A stretch of 64,000 nucleotides of DNA from Eucalyptus grandis (Eukaryota; Streptophyta; Magnoliopsida; Myrtales; Myrtaceae): contig NC_052622.1 in assembly GCF_016545825.1 (NCBI RefSeq), positions 43,485,263-43,549,262 of the forward strand, read 5' to 3'. The stretch's first letter is position 1. Each line of letters begins with the position of its first letter. The position numbers and the translations under genes were made by a program. A model generated the notes under the pieces. It worked only from the letters and a program-made list of their open reading frames with translations, had not been told where the DNA came from and made no database searches. Positions 23,561 to 38,104 of the stretch are shown here, piece by piece.

Positions 23561-25636
23561 TAGCTACGAATTATAGGCATAAATGCCATAAGACATTGGA
23601 GTAGGTATGATTACCCGTTGACTATGCCGTTTCTTTTTTGTTCCCTCATATTCCAGCGCTGACTTTTGATGCCTAGGAAAATAACAGCAAATTAATTTGT
23701 TGGTAAGATCAATAATGCTAGAATTAGTATCCCTTTATAAGTGGGTAAAACTTGCGTGGGGTCAAGCCACATCGCATGCACACCTACGAGCTTTACCCAG
23801 CAATTTCACTTTTTTTGGTAGTCACTTTTGGTCGATCACTAATGTCGACGAGTTTCTAAATCTTATTCCCACGTTATTTATGTGTACATAGATATATTTT
23901 CTTTATTTGATAAAGATGTTACATTGAATGTTCAATGTAAAATATATCATTAAAGAGATACGACTCAACCCTTACAGATAAATGAATCACTTTAACAATT
24001 CTCTAATCCCTACCAAATATCTCTAATTTTGCATCTCTAGTTCCATATATTGTTTACGTATAGATAGATTCTCTTTTGTCTTGCAATTTGTTAAATAAAT
24101 GATATTATTTTTTCGTCAGAAAATAGATGATATTAGATGATCACTAAAAATAACTCATCACCGAGAAGATTCATCTACAGTTTTATAACATTTACATATG
24201 TTACTCTAATTATCAAAGTTGCAAATTGATAATTAGTAAAAGCAAAATTGTTCTTGTGTTGGTCGTCTTGTCTTGACCGTTCATTTGGCATCCGTCCACA
24301 TGTTCTCTGTTTTTATTTTAATTTTTTTTTAGAGAATGAAATTATGAAATCAAGTCAGTCACGTTCGAAAGGCATAGTACAAATTAGGCGGAGCTGAAGC
24401 GTGCTCGAAGCATCATGACATGATGCTGTCAAAATTAAACAACAGAAACTTTAAAAATGAGATATAAAATCATGATACGACATGCACTACGGCCCGCACC
24501 ACACGATGAGAAAATCTTGATCGAATTTGGTGAATGGGAACTCGTTCTCTCTCAACTACTGCATCATTTGAAATTTCATGCATAATTACATTGTCTGATT
24601 GTACCGAGTGAGAGGCAGGAGATCACTACTTAGGAAGAGGGCCCCATTTTAGGCGAGATTTTTTTTTGAAGTGCTTTATGAGCACAAAGATTTTCACGTT
24701 TTCTGCATTCCGGAGGAAATTTCTTGTGAAAAATTGAAATTATCGATATTTATTTTAAACGAGTTTGCATTAAAGTGATATCCATTAATAAAATAGTTGA
24801 GAATATAACTATCATTATGTGCATTTCTAACATCAATGCATGTGATCCATCGGATCATGTGGATCTCGTGTAAGATTCACATGATCTCATCGATTACATA
24901 CATTGTGATTGTATTCTGGATAAAAATTATTAATGAATCTATAATCTTACTAAGGAGTTTCTTTTTATATATATATTAGGGAGGTTGATATGCCGAGATA
25001 CTATGTGTGTGTGTGTGTTTTTATTTTATTTTATTTTAAACGTGAGATTGTAGTTTGTAGGCTTATCCCTCGTCTAGTCAAACCAATAATTGCACATGAA
25101 TCGTTGTCTTTTAAAAGCTTTAAGGAAAAACAAATAGAGACATTGTCCTATTATAACGCTTCAACATGATAGTACGTTGATTTTGTAAAAAATGAATAAT
25201 TTAAAAAATATTATTCTAAAAATGATTGATTAAATAATTAGTCAATAAAAATATTTTTATTATCAACAATAATTTATATCTAAACATTTTCATGAAAAAT
25301 GAAAATAATTTTTGTTTGTTTATTTTTACAAGCGATACAAGCGATTATTTTAGGAAATATTTTTCAAATTATTCATTTTGTGCAAAATAAGTGCACCATT
25401 TATTTCATTTCTTACTCTCAACATTATTTCACAACCCTTATCTTTTTTGGTCAACCAGTTTTATATTGGAAAATGCATAAGGAATGGGCTAAATGAATTC
25501 TTGGAGCAAAAAACAAAGTGAATATATTCAAAATTTCAAATAAAGGAAAAAAGATCACGGGTAGAGAGAGAAAAAAAAAAACATTGTCGAATCAAATGCT
25601 TAATCAATAGCTGTATTCTTCGACTTAATTCAATTT
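23561..25636. other. Intergenic AT-rich DNA, no gene seen
   Basis: About 2 kb of AT-rich sequence with a short TG microsatellite near 25003-25018 (tgtgtgtgtgtgtg). No exon, RNA gene or transposon boundary could be supported. Confidence 0.5.
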
Positions 25637-25985
25637 AGGGAAAATGATACAAATAATTCATGAACTTTGACCTAATGTGCAATGTTGTTCTAACTTTTAA
25701 TTTGTTCAATCTAGTCCCTAAAATTTAATCAAATATGAAATGTGGTTCTTGAATTTTTAACTTGTTCAATGTGAATTTTGAACTTTCGTTGCATATTTCA
25801 TTTAATTTCTAAATTATATGAATATGTTCAATGTTGTCCCTGAATTTGGATCAATGGAAGAATGATATTAGATATTTTCATATAGCTTATGAGCTAAATT
25901 ATATGTTTACCAGAAGTTATTGCTTAGGAATAATATTATATATTGACTCAAAATTTAAAAATTATTTGTATCATTATTCTTTGGA
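25637..25985. repeat. Small MITE with atgatacaaataatt termini
   Basis: The left end contains aaatgatacaaataatt. The right end, reverse-complemented, contains aatgatacaaataattttt. These are inverted repeats at the ends of a 350 bp AT-rich block. Inside are several tandemly similar sentences of the form 'cttgttcaatgtgaattttg'. No coding capacity. It resembles Mutator-like MITEs with 'gggaaaatga' ends; the TSD could not be fixed. Confidence 0.6.
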
Positions 25986-26399
25986 TCTATGGTGTGCATT
26001 TACTAGCGCTCTTCCCTCATTTTCCAAAATCGACGACAATTGGAAAGGTGGGTTCGCAATCGAAGTGTGAAATGCGAGCGGCAAGTTTTCAAATCATCTG
26101 GAGAGCAATCGATTCGATGCTTAAAAAGGAAGAGATAGAGAGAGAGAGTCTCCACTAGCCGTCCACCACAAATGGAGCGGAACAAGCTCCAAAAGCAATC
26201 ATACGCGACTACTTTAGGCGAACAGTCATGTGCGAGAGAGAGCTTTAAATTTATCAAAGAGCTATTATAGACCATTTCCCTTGGAGCTTCCTACCCCACC
26301 TTGACCAGTCCCGGAGCTTCGTACCTTAAATTCTCAACACTCTCTACACCTATAGTAGCTATTCGACTCTCATGTTTCGTTGCCAACTGGCTTAAACTT

Positions 26400-26830
26400 T
26401 CTACAATGCACATGTATTTCATGAAAAATCACTAAAAAAAAATTCCTAAACTTATTATACGATAACCGATTCAGTTCTAAATTTTATAATTTTATCAATT
26501 TAATCATTAATTTTTTGACGATTTACTAATATAGTCTTTTTAACTAATTCTAACTGGAAATTGCTAACGTTGATATTGATCATTCTAAATGACAAAATTG
26601 ATATTGATGTGAATGATTTTTGTAATTTTAAAAAATTCAAATTTTCTTTTCTTTTCATTGCATTTGCGATTGGTGGAGGGAAATATGAAAAAAAAAAAAA
26701 AAAAAAAACAAAGGAAAAGAGAGAAAATGGACACCGTCTAGTTAAAATTGAGCGGAAAAATTACATGGTCCTACAAGTGAGAGGCAAGATGGAGGGGAGA
26801 GAGGGAGGATGCTTTAGGTGGTTAGATAAT
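26400..26830. repeat. Probable partial foldback element
   Basis: The sequence 'aattcctaaacttattatacgataacc' and 'aatttaatcattaattttttg' match the arm wording of the foldback family at 27.4-28.1 and 59.8-60.8 kb. No matching right arm was found, so it may be truncated. A poly-A run lies at 26690-26708. Confidence 0.4.
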
Positions 26831-27399
26831 AATTGAGTATAGAGTTTTAGATACGGGAAATCAAGAACCCTAGACAAAAATGATTACAGAGGACGGTTCC
26901 TTCTCATTTATTATTATTATTATTTGCGGTGATATTTGCATGCATGTTTTGGAGAATCTGGCTCCCACAATCCCTCCATTCACTTCAAAGTAATAATAAA
27001 AAAAATTAAACAAAATCGGAAGTTAAAATCAACAACTTTTACTTTTGTACTCACTATTAATTATGTGTCATCATGGGCTAAGACCGCTGACACGTATCAA
27101 CCTCCCTCGGTTCTCATTCCATGTCCCACCCCCTCGCCCCCCAAAAAAAAAAAAAAAAAAAAAAAGATGGAGGGAAAAGAGCATATTGTAAAAATTAATA
27201 AAACCTTTTGGTCAATGGGTCGAATGTGAAGCTAAAGCTCTGCATTATGAAGCCTTGTTTTGAACATAAAACTAATGAACTTAGCATGGAATTATAAACT
27301 AAGAAGATCATATGTTATAATGAAATTTTAGGAGGATTCACGACATACACAATACACCAAATTATGGGTATGAATGTGTTAATAATCTAAAGTTTAGAA

Positions 27400-28150
27400 A
27401 AATTGTTCAAAAAGTCCGAAATTTATTATATTTTTACTAATTCAATCATAAACTTTGCAATTGTGTCAATTGAGTCATAAATCTTTTTACTTTACCAAAT
27501 GAGTTAATTTGGATAATTTTGATTGGAAATTATTAACGTGGATATTGACCATTTTATGTGGTATAACCAGTACCGTTATGGATAATTTTAATAAATTTTT
27601 TTGAATTTTCAATTTTTTCTTCTCTTTTCCTTATTTACTCTCTCTCTCTCTCTCTCTTCCTTTTCCTTTTCCCTCTGTTGGCCATCACCGATCCTCATCA
27701 ATGGCTAGCGGAGGTTGTCGATCTTATGTGAGGACCACCCTCGTTGGCCTTGAGCAAGGGATGCCTTGGCTTGGGCTGATGAGGGCTATTCTTGCCCAAT
27801 CAGGCGATGGTCGTCCTTGCTTGACGACGGTGGATGCTTGCACTTGGCTTGGAGAGGGCAGCCCTCGCCTGAGGCCAGTGTGAGACTTAGTAATGGCCAG
27901 CAAGGGAAAAAGAAAAAAAAGATAAACAAGAAAAAAGAGAAAAAAGGAAAAAAAATATTATTAAATATTATCAATGTTAGTGTTGGCGATGCCATATAGG
28001 ATAGCCGACATTTATGTTAGTGAATTCCAATTAAAATTGAATTATCGAAACTTGAAAAATATTTAGAATTCAATCAACACAAGTAAAAATATTACGACTG
28101 AATTGATAAAAAAATTAATAGATTTAGGACTTTTTCAAACGATTTTCTCT
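27400..28150. repeat. Foldback/MITE-like element with GC-rich core
   Basis: The left arm begins aaaattgttcaaaaagtccg and continues with actaattcaatcataaac. The right arm, reverse-complemented, begins aaaatcgtttgaaaaagtcc and continues with tcaattcagtcgtaat. The arms are long imperfect inverted repeats around a GC-rich core (27670-27900) with a CT-repeat border. The core gives reading frames without family features. It is related to 59846-60770. Confidence 0.65.
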
Positions 28151-28159
28151 CCAAGGTTT

Positions 28160-30860
28160 AGCCACGAAGGACTAATTTGGTTTCAACATCGTGGGATCGG
28201 GTGATTCCCAATTATATGCCGGGAAACAGGATCGTCGGTTTTCCCGCAATGATCTCTTCATGGGTGAGGACGAGTCGCGGGCCCCACTAACTTCCTGTTC
28301 CTCGATGCTCTTCGCTGTTTTATGCGCTGTCCATTTTTTTTTTTTTTTTTGTAGCGATTGCAAGTGAAATTGATAGGTGAAGGAGGCCAAAACATGGAGC
28401 CTCCCTGGTTTTCTTGTGCGGTCCGTGCCCATGCTAGGATGGAGAATATGACTTTCAAACGATGCTGGCGATATTGTGATTGATATTGCCAAATCTAGTT
28501 ACAAAGTGATGTGACGGATTGTGAAATAATCGAGTTGGTGGGACCCATTTAAGTATCAGTATTAGGTGCTTATTTAATATAATGAAATAAAGAGTAAAAG
28601 GGGGGAAAAAGAAACCGAAATACAAGATTTGTTTTGATTCATTCTTAAATTAAGACTATAGAGGATTCCGTTATGATTAGTATCTGTCACCTCTTTGTTA
28701 TAACTTTCAATTACGAGAGAATAGATTATAAATACTTAACGGTTATTCATGGCTCAACTTTAAACTGTCACTAAAATATAAATTCAAATTATAAATTCCC
28801 TTTGATGTCTTGAATGTTGCCTCTGCAACCTCCGTTGGGACGATCCTCGGACCCCTCATGTCTACCTATCGATAGGACCACACCCCAACATTAAGCAGCT
28901 AACAAAGATATGCCGCATCAGTTTATGAGCAAATGTTGTGCTAGTAAATTCTCAAATCTTGAAAGTGTGGCTTTTCTTTCTGTTGTTTCCGTTCACTTAC
29001 TATAAGCACATTGGTTGTCTATCAATGTGGCATTGGGCTAAACGTATCTTAGAATTGATATCATGAAGTGTGACTATCTAAGTAAGAAACAATTCATGTT
29101 ACGGAACAAATATCACGTAAAATTCACCTGAGAAACGCGCCAATTCAATAGATTGCATATGATTGGTCTGGTACATCGCACCATAAATAGATGGAGTCTT
29201 ACATGAGAATTTCGTGCTCAGTATAGGAGTGATGATCAAGCACGCAAAGGGACCACACCATCTCATGATCGTTCATAGAATAGAAGCCTCAATTTCATTG
29301 GCTTTTTATGTGGGATTTTTCAGAAGTTTCGTTTGTCATTTTCGCGTCCCAATTTGGGATCCCAAATGGACGGACGTGAGAACTGGAATCGCCAATTCAA
29401 CGCCCATCGTACCGTACGTATAAGCGAAATTGGATGTAATTGGAGGTCTGGGAAGTTCACGCTTCATGCAATTTTCATATGTCGATCCCGTGAGTCCATC
29501 CATCGATTTTTGGATTTTTGCACGGTGGTACATCGAGGTCTTGGTTTACACCGATACGATAGGGTCGGATCATTCTTCTTGCCATATCCATTTTAATTTT
29601 GAATGGTTGATGATTCTGCCTACAAAAATAGCTTCGAAATTCATCCAGGACGGCTTGTGTAATCAAGCTCTTTTAGACGGTTTATGATGGAAGAAAACCT
29701 TTATTTGTAGGCTAATTTATTTCAGGGAATAGCGTATAAGAGTTGGTAGGTACTAATTAAAATTTTGAAGTCTAATGCAATCTCATTTGTTTTCGGAGTT
29801 AATTAAGTTCTAATATATATATGAGAGCAGTGGCAAATAATGAGCAACCATACCATCATCTTCATGACAACGTTTCCTGTTGAATTTTCAATCTTCCCTA
29901 TACATTATTTGTGTAGAAAAAGAAAATCATTGAAAAAGAGCATATTCTAATAAAAAAAATAATCGAGATATTCCGCATGTTATAATTCTGATATCACGCA
30001 CCCAACAAAGGGAAATTTCGATATCACGTGATCTATAAAATGGACCCTCTAAATTCTTGATGTTTTTGTTTGTAACTTGTAACCTTGCAACATCCTCTTG
30101 GAATTATTCCATGATTGAGGCGACATGTTTACCTTGTGCTCATACTTAACAGCATCATGATTTATGACATCACTTGTCATCTCAATTCCTGCTTTTGGTT
30201 ATGTCTTGATGCTCGGTGTAATAACTCAAAAGACAAACACAAAGGAGGAGCCATGGACCAAATGATTCTCTCAGTGATTTTTGTAACTTTTGCAAAAAGT
30301 ACGTAATAATAGTGATAATTATAGATCTTGATATATTTCTTCCCCAAGAAAGAATCTAGAGCTAACCTAATCATTTTTTTTTTTTAAATCTTTTTTGGTT
30401 GAAAGTAAATATTTCTTCATATGTCAAAATCTCAACATCAGACATGAAAGGTTCAAAATAAAGCAACAGCAAAGTAAAACAATAATGCTTTCATCTGGTG
30501 AGAAAAGATTTGTCTCAGCATCAAAATCATGGCTGATTCTAAATCTCGCATCATCACAGTAATTTCCTTCTTCAATAGCTACAGCTTGCTTAGTGGGTAG
30601 TGCACGCTTAAGTTTAGCTTCATCAACACCAACACCATATGGAAACACCAAAAATAGGTTGAATAGTACATCTAAATCTAGATCGGGAGAGGTTATATCT
30701 CTTTAACTACATACTGTTGCTATCTCACTGGTATCACTTGCTTACACTGTTTCAGGAGCAACAAAATGAAGAGAATCAAGCCATAAAGTAATCGGTCATT
30801 AGCTAGAACCCCGGTCATTTTCTGGTTTGTATAATTATAGCTTAAAAGGAACTTGAAAGA
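28160..30860. other. Intergenic DNA downstream of the kinase gene, no gene seen
   Basis: No exon could be supported in about 2.7 kb. Reading frames are short and unlike known families. The part nearest 30860 is the 3' flank of the minus-strand dihydroxyacetone kinase gene. Confidence 0.5.
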
Positions 30861-33800
30861 TCAGGAAGCTGACATCCTTTCCTTGACAGCTGATGCAGCT
30901 GCCCTATACCATGAAGCCACGGCCATTGCACCTGGATCCGGAACTGATTGGAGGTTTGCCTCAGAGATATAAGATGCACGCCCAGCCTATACGAATAGTG
31001 TAATTATGAATTCACAATCTTTTACACAAAAATGTCAAGAAAATTGCATTGTCAACTATAAGTAGCATTAATTCCTTTGAGGTAGTCATGATGTTCTGTC
31101 AAAACTAAGCATTGATACTAAATCCTCGAGCATATTCTTCTGCACCTGAAATTAGAAAAGCTACACTGCAGATAGCAAACTCCGACATCTGAGACCTGAA
31201 TCTAGTCAAGGTTACTTATCGTGATATGTGAACTTGTGACTGATCCTCTTGCTTTATGGTCTTATCCTAATGACGACCCTTGTGGTTTATAAAAGTCAGG
31301 ATGCGATGAACAAATGCAAAGGTCACGTAAGCCCTCATCATTTTCTAATCCAACGTCCAGTGAATCTGAAGCAAACTCTGCAAGAAATGGCCTAAAAGTT
31401 TTTTGGCACCTTCAGATTTTGAAGTCCTTCACAGTTCACACTTATTGAGTAAGATGTCAGATATCCAATTCAGTTGAGTTAATCTTGTCTACTAACATTA
31501 TCTCTTTAGTTGACAACAATTGTACAACTCAACAGTCAGCCCCATGCAGTTCCAAAGATATGCTGAGTAAAGATCTTTCTTGCAGATTTAGTGCCATTAA
31601 GTAGGCGAAGAAGACAGTGTTCTAATTAATTATATCACCTGTGCTTGCATCCCTTTTGTTGACTCTGCTCCAGCCAATGCTGCGTCAGATGAAAGAACAA
31701 ATGCAGTTACAGGATCCACGCCGGCATCCAGCTTCTGTTGACAAAAGAAATTTTAAAAAACCAAGGGATTGTACAGTGAAAATGTCAACAACAGGGGGCA
31801 AAACAGCATCGCATTAGTTATCACTGACCTCATGAAGAACTCTAGACGCTGGAATCAAGGCATCCAACATTGTGCGGTAACCGGCACTTGCTCCTCCATA
31901 CTTACTGATAGCATTGATGCCAGCTTCAAATGCTTCGGCCCCTGAATCAAGAAAAGGAGTGAGGCCAGGGTCATCAAACATATCAAAGTATCAGAAGTAG
32001 AGCGTAACCTCACATTGCTTAGGTGAAATAGCACTCCCTTTCAATTTTGCACTTACAGCCTTAGAGAATATGTTGTATCTGTTCCAAAAAGGGGAAAAGG
32101 GGGTTGCACACTTAGTTGGAATACACATGTAAACATAATATCCGACCCTCGTCTAAGAGAGAGCAAAGGAGAGTACATTACATGATCCCACTAGTTCCAC
32201 CCATCACTCTCATGGATGTCCCGACCTCGTTTACTGTCTCTGCAGCATCATTGAGAGGATAGCTAGGAAGTAGAAGGAAACGAATAAAGTAATCAGTGCA
32301 AATATTCAAGGATTGGTGTTACCATCCAAAAGCTACTTATTTATTAGATAGGGTAACATTTCACTGCAATGAAAAAGTCATTTCATAATCGTGGCCTTTA
32401 CTTGAACTTCATCAATGGCGAGAAGGTACAAGGAAAATCGAATTTCATGTAGTTGGACTAAGTTCTAACAGAACTCACTGGTTTTTCAAGTCCTCCAAAA
32501 TAGCTGTTGCACCTTTAAACAACTGCAGAACAGGTAAATATTGAGCGGGAAGCCAAAAGGGTGGGAAGAAAAAATGTGCCAATGGCAAAGAAGAAGAAAC
32601 TTTTAAAGGACTTACTGTTGACCCACAGTCAGCATCTCCTGCTTCGCCATCCCACTCATTCAACTGGTCTTTAATATCAATAACTGCTTTGGCTGCTGCT
32701 TCAATAGCTGCCTCAAGGAGCAGGCCCTGTTTGCTCAGCTCCCGTGGCCGACTTGATGACTAATCAGAATTAAATCATAATCAATGAGCTTTGATCAAGG
32801 AGATAGTCATTGATAAACTTCAAGAAGCATATGGCCGTTATAGAAAATCTCAAACTTCCTCTTGTACGCAAATTACATACCACATTCATAGCTTTTAAGG
32901 AAGATGGCGGCATTGGAACTGGAAACTTTGGTGTTGGGCGATTCCCTGCACGACAAACCACGATGAGCTCCATGATTGCCTTATAAAACTCATGTTGAAC
33001 TAGTAATAGAAAAGCAACATGTTCTTGAAAGCATGCACATCTTCACTCTGAAGGTTGGTACCAACATCAGTAAAGTAGTTTTATTTCTTCTTGTTCTAAC
33101 CATGAAATATAAGTACCAAGGAGGAGGAGGAGGGAAAAGCTTAAATGCACACGGACCATTAACTCCAACAGGCCATGCCGGAGCCTTAGTTGCAGCATCT
33201 AACCGCTGCAAAATTGATTCATCTGCCTTCATAATAGTGATTGAAAACCCTGATAGAAACATAACGATCAGAACTAGTCCATCAAAGTAATAGCACATAA
33301 AAAGTGACCGACCTGCCATATCGAGAGAAGTCATAAATGACCCAACATATACTCTATCAACAGCTAATCCATGTTCTAGCTGCAGTTTAGTTACTGTTTT
33401 TCCCGATGCAATCATGAGTTCCATAATCGGGGTGGCACCGAGCCTATAATTCAGAAATGAAGAGTGTAAGAGATGTTAAAGCTGCAATCCTATTGTCTAA
33501 ACAGAATCTAAGAACTTCATGGTTATCCAGTACACCAGAAGACAAAGGTTAGAGAGTAGACTCACCCATTTGTCATAATAATCACCCTATTACCTCGTGA
33601 AATGGGGACATAGTTCGACTCCTGAGGAGATCAATCAATCAATCAGAGATTGTTAATTTATTTTAAATTCGTACTTCTGCCACATCCATCATGTGAAGAA
33701 ATTTTCTAAGAGAGTACATAGAGTCATGGACAGAATATTCGAGGAAGAAAAGGACTTGTTAAATGATGGATATAATAGTAAAACTTGCAGAATCATAACT

Positions 33801-36800
33801 CAAACTAAATAAATGGGATCGTTTTCCCTAAGGTGTCGAAAAGTTCATCAAGGTATGTAGGACAAATTATGGCTCAAGAGAACTAGGAATGTCAAGAAAC
33901 AATCGGGGAAAACTGTCCCATCTGTTCTTGAAGAATTATTCTCTCATATAAAAAAATCACCTGTTCAAGTAAAACAAGGCAATCCATTTTGCTTATAAAA
34001 CAGAACTAAAGCAGAAACTAGTTTTGTTTAAGGTACTTGTATAAGTGGACAACAATGTATACAAGTACGTTCCGCGTGAATATGTTAAGACATGAGGTCA
34101 AGGCATTTAAAACTTCAGTAAAAATAATAATAACAATATTATAGAAACAGAGAGAGCCCAAGGAAAATGATTTTGAATAGAGTTAGAAAAAAGGAATATT
34201 TGCTTCACTTGATTTGCAACGAAATCCTTAGTACCCTAGTTAAAGGTCATACCGGTGACAATATTTTTGTCAAAACATGAGAAATCACCATGTCCACTGG
34301 TTGAATGTCAGCCACAGCCACACCTGGTTCTCCATGCTGTCAGAGAAGATTGTGCTATTTAGTCAAATAATTATATCGAGTTGAAACATAGCCAAAAGAT
34401 TTCAGACAAGCACACACGCAAGAATGCTTGCATTAGAAGGGGACATTATAAAGGAGATGCTTCTCATGAATGATAGGGAAGCTCAACATAGCCTGAACTA
34501 TGTGAGTAGTGGAGCCATTAGCCAGTATATCATTATCACTTACTGGTAAGCTTGTATTCGCTGCATGGTCATAAATATAATGCAGAGAATTCAAGATAAC
34601 TCACGATTCCGAGGCCAAGTTCCATCTTTCCCGGTGCTAAACGATTTGAAGTAGCCTGACCTGGTAGAGTGCAAACGGATAATGCAACACCCATCGTCCC
34701 AATCATTTCTGATGCACGCTTCGCCTCTGCTGCAACATCCTTAAGTGAGAGCCCAGCTGCGGCTGCAGCTCCGGCAACCTTATATTGACAAATGAAAGCA
34801 AAGAATCATATCAATATTCTTCACTTTAACTACTCATAAACGTAGGGCAAGAAGTGTGGAGTCTCTCAACAACAATGAACCATAGATATTGCCAGATGCA
34901 TGAAAACTTCAGAAGAATAATCCGAAAGGGATGTCCTTCTGACTTTCTTAATTAAAAATTTAAAAACTTTCTACAAATTGATTTGCTAAAACTGGAGATT
35001 CCTATGTTAAAGATCCATTACAACAAGAAAATACGAGAGTTTTTAAAGTTGACGTAGTCACTCGAATAGATGAAAGTGATGGTGGCAAAAATTAAGGATA
35101 CAAGTGTGGACCATGAGAAGGGGAGAAGGAAAAGGTTCTTGTTTTGTGCCAAAAGGGACATTTAAAGCACAACCTTTCAGAGAGAAAAAGACCACAAACC
35201 TTGTGAACTAGAATAGTCCCTGCCAATCCTCTCCTCCCGACTATGCCTCGAGGGGGAGGTAAAGCACAATCATCTCCGACAATCACCATCTGCAATAAGG
35301 CATAACCTTTTGACACCAGTCTCCAGCATATGTTAAAATCACAATCACATCTGGAAGTAATTACAGGGGAAGTACCTCAACCATGTAACCTTCAGATTTA
35401 GCCAGCTCAGCAGCCAATCCAAAGTTCAAGCGATCACCTGTATAATTCTGCAAAAGGGAGATTGTAATCCTTCTTCTGTTAGATCTTCTGTTTTGGACAG
35501 ATGTCATAGCACAAGGAAATAAGTACTTGTGGTCTATGCGGCTGCTAGAACTGCATAAACTCCCGGAATTTCCGTGGCAATGAAAGTGCCATTTACAAAT
35601 TTTTTCGTTTTTCCATTGTGTACACAAGTTTACATGTATGCCAAAATACTCTATAAGGTGGTAGGATAAAGTAAAGGAAGTACCTTGACAATAAGTAGAC
35701 ACCCCATTGGACCAGTTACAGCTCGGATGCCCTGAAATATATACAATAGAGCAAAATGAATCTCATAGACAAGGAGACAAAACATAAAGCAAGAGATCCA
35801 TGACATTTTCCTTGTTTAGTCATATAATCATGAGAAAACATACAGCTAGAACAGCATCAACTGGTGGAGAAGCAAAAACATCACCACATATTGCAGCTGC
35901 TAGCATCCCTTCACCCACGAATCCAGCATGAGCTGGCTCATGGCCGCTACCGCCACCTGACAAAGAAATAGCCTAGATCATCGAACTGGAGATTCTTATG
36001 CATAAATCATGGCCCGCTGTTGAAGTCCATCACTTTCCTTCTAAATGATTGAACTGTAAATGAATTAATTGGGTAGATGAAGTAGAAGCTGTGGGGAATG
36101 AGGAGTTGCGAACAGATCAATTGTTTCTAAATGAGAGGAAAAAAAGTGTTTCTGAATATAGAAACATTGGCAGGAACTGAAAGATAACAACTATATCACG
36201 TCGATGCCATGGACGTCACTGACAAAATAAGAATTCAAGAAAATCAATGCGCACAATTAGATTCTAAAACATTAACATAGAAATGCAGGGAAGACAACAT
36301 TAACCTGATATAACAACGACCTTGTCATATGTAGCAGGCGAAATATCGGCCCGCAACACGACCTTCACCTGCATTTCCACCAATAGGATTGGAACGGTCG
36401 TGTGAGTCACTGAATAAACTGTAAGACTCATGAAAGAAGCATCCAAAAAAAATATATGTATATATATTACGGAAGTCGGAATCACCTCAGGAAAACCATC
36501 CAAGTACTGCAAATTGGGATAGGTTTCCACAAGACCCTCGATGAACTCGGTCACCACATCTGCAATTACATCAAACAGATGTAACGGATACATTTCCTTT
36601 CTGTTCCCTTTTCTCTTGTTTCATCCACGAGTGACACAGATAATTCATGTCATCGAAACGCTTAAATGCCGATAAAGACGTGAAATAACACGTCAAGGAC
36701 AAAACAAAAAGATTAAACTCCTAAGATTTTAGCGACAACGTCATGCAAGATTACATCTTTCTGATTTACATCAAACCATGAACAGATCAAAGGCACCCAG

Positions 36801-36894
36801 GAACCAAAACGAAGCGACATGTCAAGAGGGCAGAAGAAGAAATCGTGTGCAAACCATCTGGGTCGTTGATGAGTTTCTTTGCCTGCGAAGCCAT
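30861..36894 (-). CDS. Dihydroxyacetone kinase (fused DhaK-DhaL, ATP-dependent)
   Basis: Twenty minus-strand exons join without a break: 36894-36855, 36559-36486, 36368-36305, 35956-35844, 35731-35684, 35447-35376, 35289-35200, 34778-34605, 34336-34289, 33621-33566, 33443-33313, 33249-33157, 32945-32881, 32759-32616, 32522-32479, 32262-32182, 32078-32014, 31941-31829, 31734-31639 and 30986-30861. The sum is 1737 nt (578 residues), all GT-AG. The start [14 protein letters not shown] and the end in ...KERMSAS fit the family. The DhaK half shows [18 protein letters not shown] and, later, GLGIHGEPG, which carries the histidine that binds the substrate carbonyl covalently. The DhaL half shows GDADCGST (metal- and ATP-binding aspartates) and GGTSGI. 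The enzyme phosphorylates dihydroxyacetone to dihydroxyacetone phosphate, probably in the cytosol, and animal homologues also cyclise FAD to FMN. The gene looks intact. Its first two exons and promoter were copied to about 57.1-57.7 kb. Confidence 0.95.
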
Positions 36895-37440
36895 GTTTTT
36901 GCTGGAAAAGCTCAAAACTTCGAAGAGCGATGGTTCTGGTTGACTCAACGCCTATGCATCGAACAGTGACGAAGTCCCAGAGAAGGCTGTGATCGGCGAC
37001 TATGGCTGGTTCAGATGTCAGTGTCAAACACGCTACGAATCTCGATATGCCACGCGAACCAAGAAAGAAGGGAGACCTCACCGCGCTTTCTGTTGGGTCA
37101 AACCTCACTGCGCTTCTTGAGTCGAGAGAAAATGTGGATTGCGTTACTTTCTGAGCACCTGGGAAGCGCCCCTTGCTTAAATTCATGTGCATCTTATCTC
37201 CATTTTTTTGTTCTGCTTTTCTGGGTAAAGCTTATGTCAGAATTTGTTTGCACGTGGATTGTGCTATTGAAGGGCAAACATTTAGTAGAAAATCTCAAGA
37301 AAAAGTCAGAGGATCCCTCTGATGATATGAGCTAGTTGAAAGCTAGTTCGCCATCGCTTGGAAAAGTGGGCATTTAATCGTATTTCTATTTAATTTTTTA
37401 TGCACAAATTCAAGACCTTCTATTCAAAATAAACCTCTCT
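36895..37440 (-). promoter_or_regulatory. Upstream region of the dihydroxyacetone kinase gene
   Basis: This 5' flank is copied, with differences and a deletion, to 57586-58050 upstream of the lipase-like gene. No clear TATA box or bounded element was identified. Confidence 0.4.
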
Positions 37441-37497
37441 AAAAATTAATTCTCAAAATGCTTTACCCAAAAAAAAAAAAAATTAATTCTCAAAACA

Positions 37498-37958
37498 ACT
37501 TGCCCGTTTGGTTCAACTTTGAGGAAGACTTTGCATTTCCTAGGTATCTTTGAGTGAATAGGCATTTTGGGAAAGCAAGTGTGTTTGAAAACTCATTTTT
37601 TGTGTATATTTTGCAAAACAAACTTTAAGATTAAAAAAAAAGGAAAAAAAGAAAAGAAAAGAAAAGGGAGGAGGAGATGCTGCGTGGAGAGGGGAAAATT
37701 GTGGGGGAGCCGCCCACTGTGAAGCTCGGCAGAGCGCCACCCTAGGCAGTGGTCATTAGGGACGCGCGACCCTCAAGCGGTGGTGGCGGTTGTCGGAGAA
37801 GCCCAACTCTCAGGTGGGGAAGAAGAAGACGAACATCAAAGAAAATTGGCGGGGAAGAAGAAAATGAACAGTGACTCAATGAACAGTGAAATCGCATCTC
37901 TAAAATGCCAATGCTCAAATCTTACTCATACTACATTCCATTCCAAACAGGACTTCTC
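37498..37958. repeat. MITE-like insertion specific to block A
   Basis: The ends read cccgtttggttcaactttg on the left and, reverse-complemented, cctgtttggaatggaatg on the right, i.e. short inverted GTTTGG termini. The duplicate block at about 58 kb lacks this stretch, so it inserted after the duplication or was lost from the other copy. Confidence 0.5.
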
Positions 37959-38104
37959 ACTAATAAATTATTCCTAAAATTACCTAGCCATCCTACTTAT
38001 ACTAGTCACTTTCTCTTCTCTCTTAAAAATTATAAAAATAGTTTCTGATATTTCTCACAATCTATAATATTTTTAGAATTAATCTATCATAAATAATTAA
38101 AATT

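Noticed and set aside
27701..27999. Small frames in GC-rich DNA near 27.7-28.0 kb
   Set aside because: They lie in the core of a foldback element and show no family signature.
28172..28492. Minus-strand frame of 106 codons
   Set aside because: No motif, a poly-T run encoding a Lys stretch, and no plausible exon structure.
35361..35702. Independent 113-codon frame on the minus strand
   Set aside because: Only its last part ([17 protein letters not shown]) is kinase exon 6; the rest is intron read-through.
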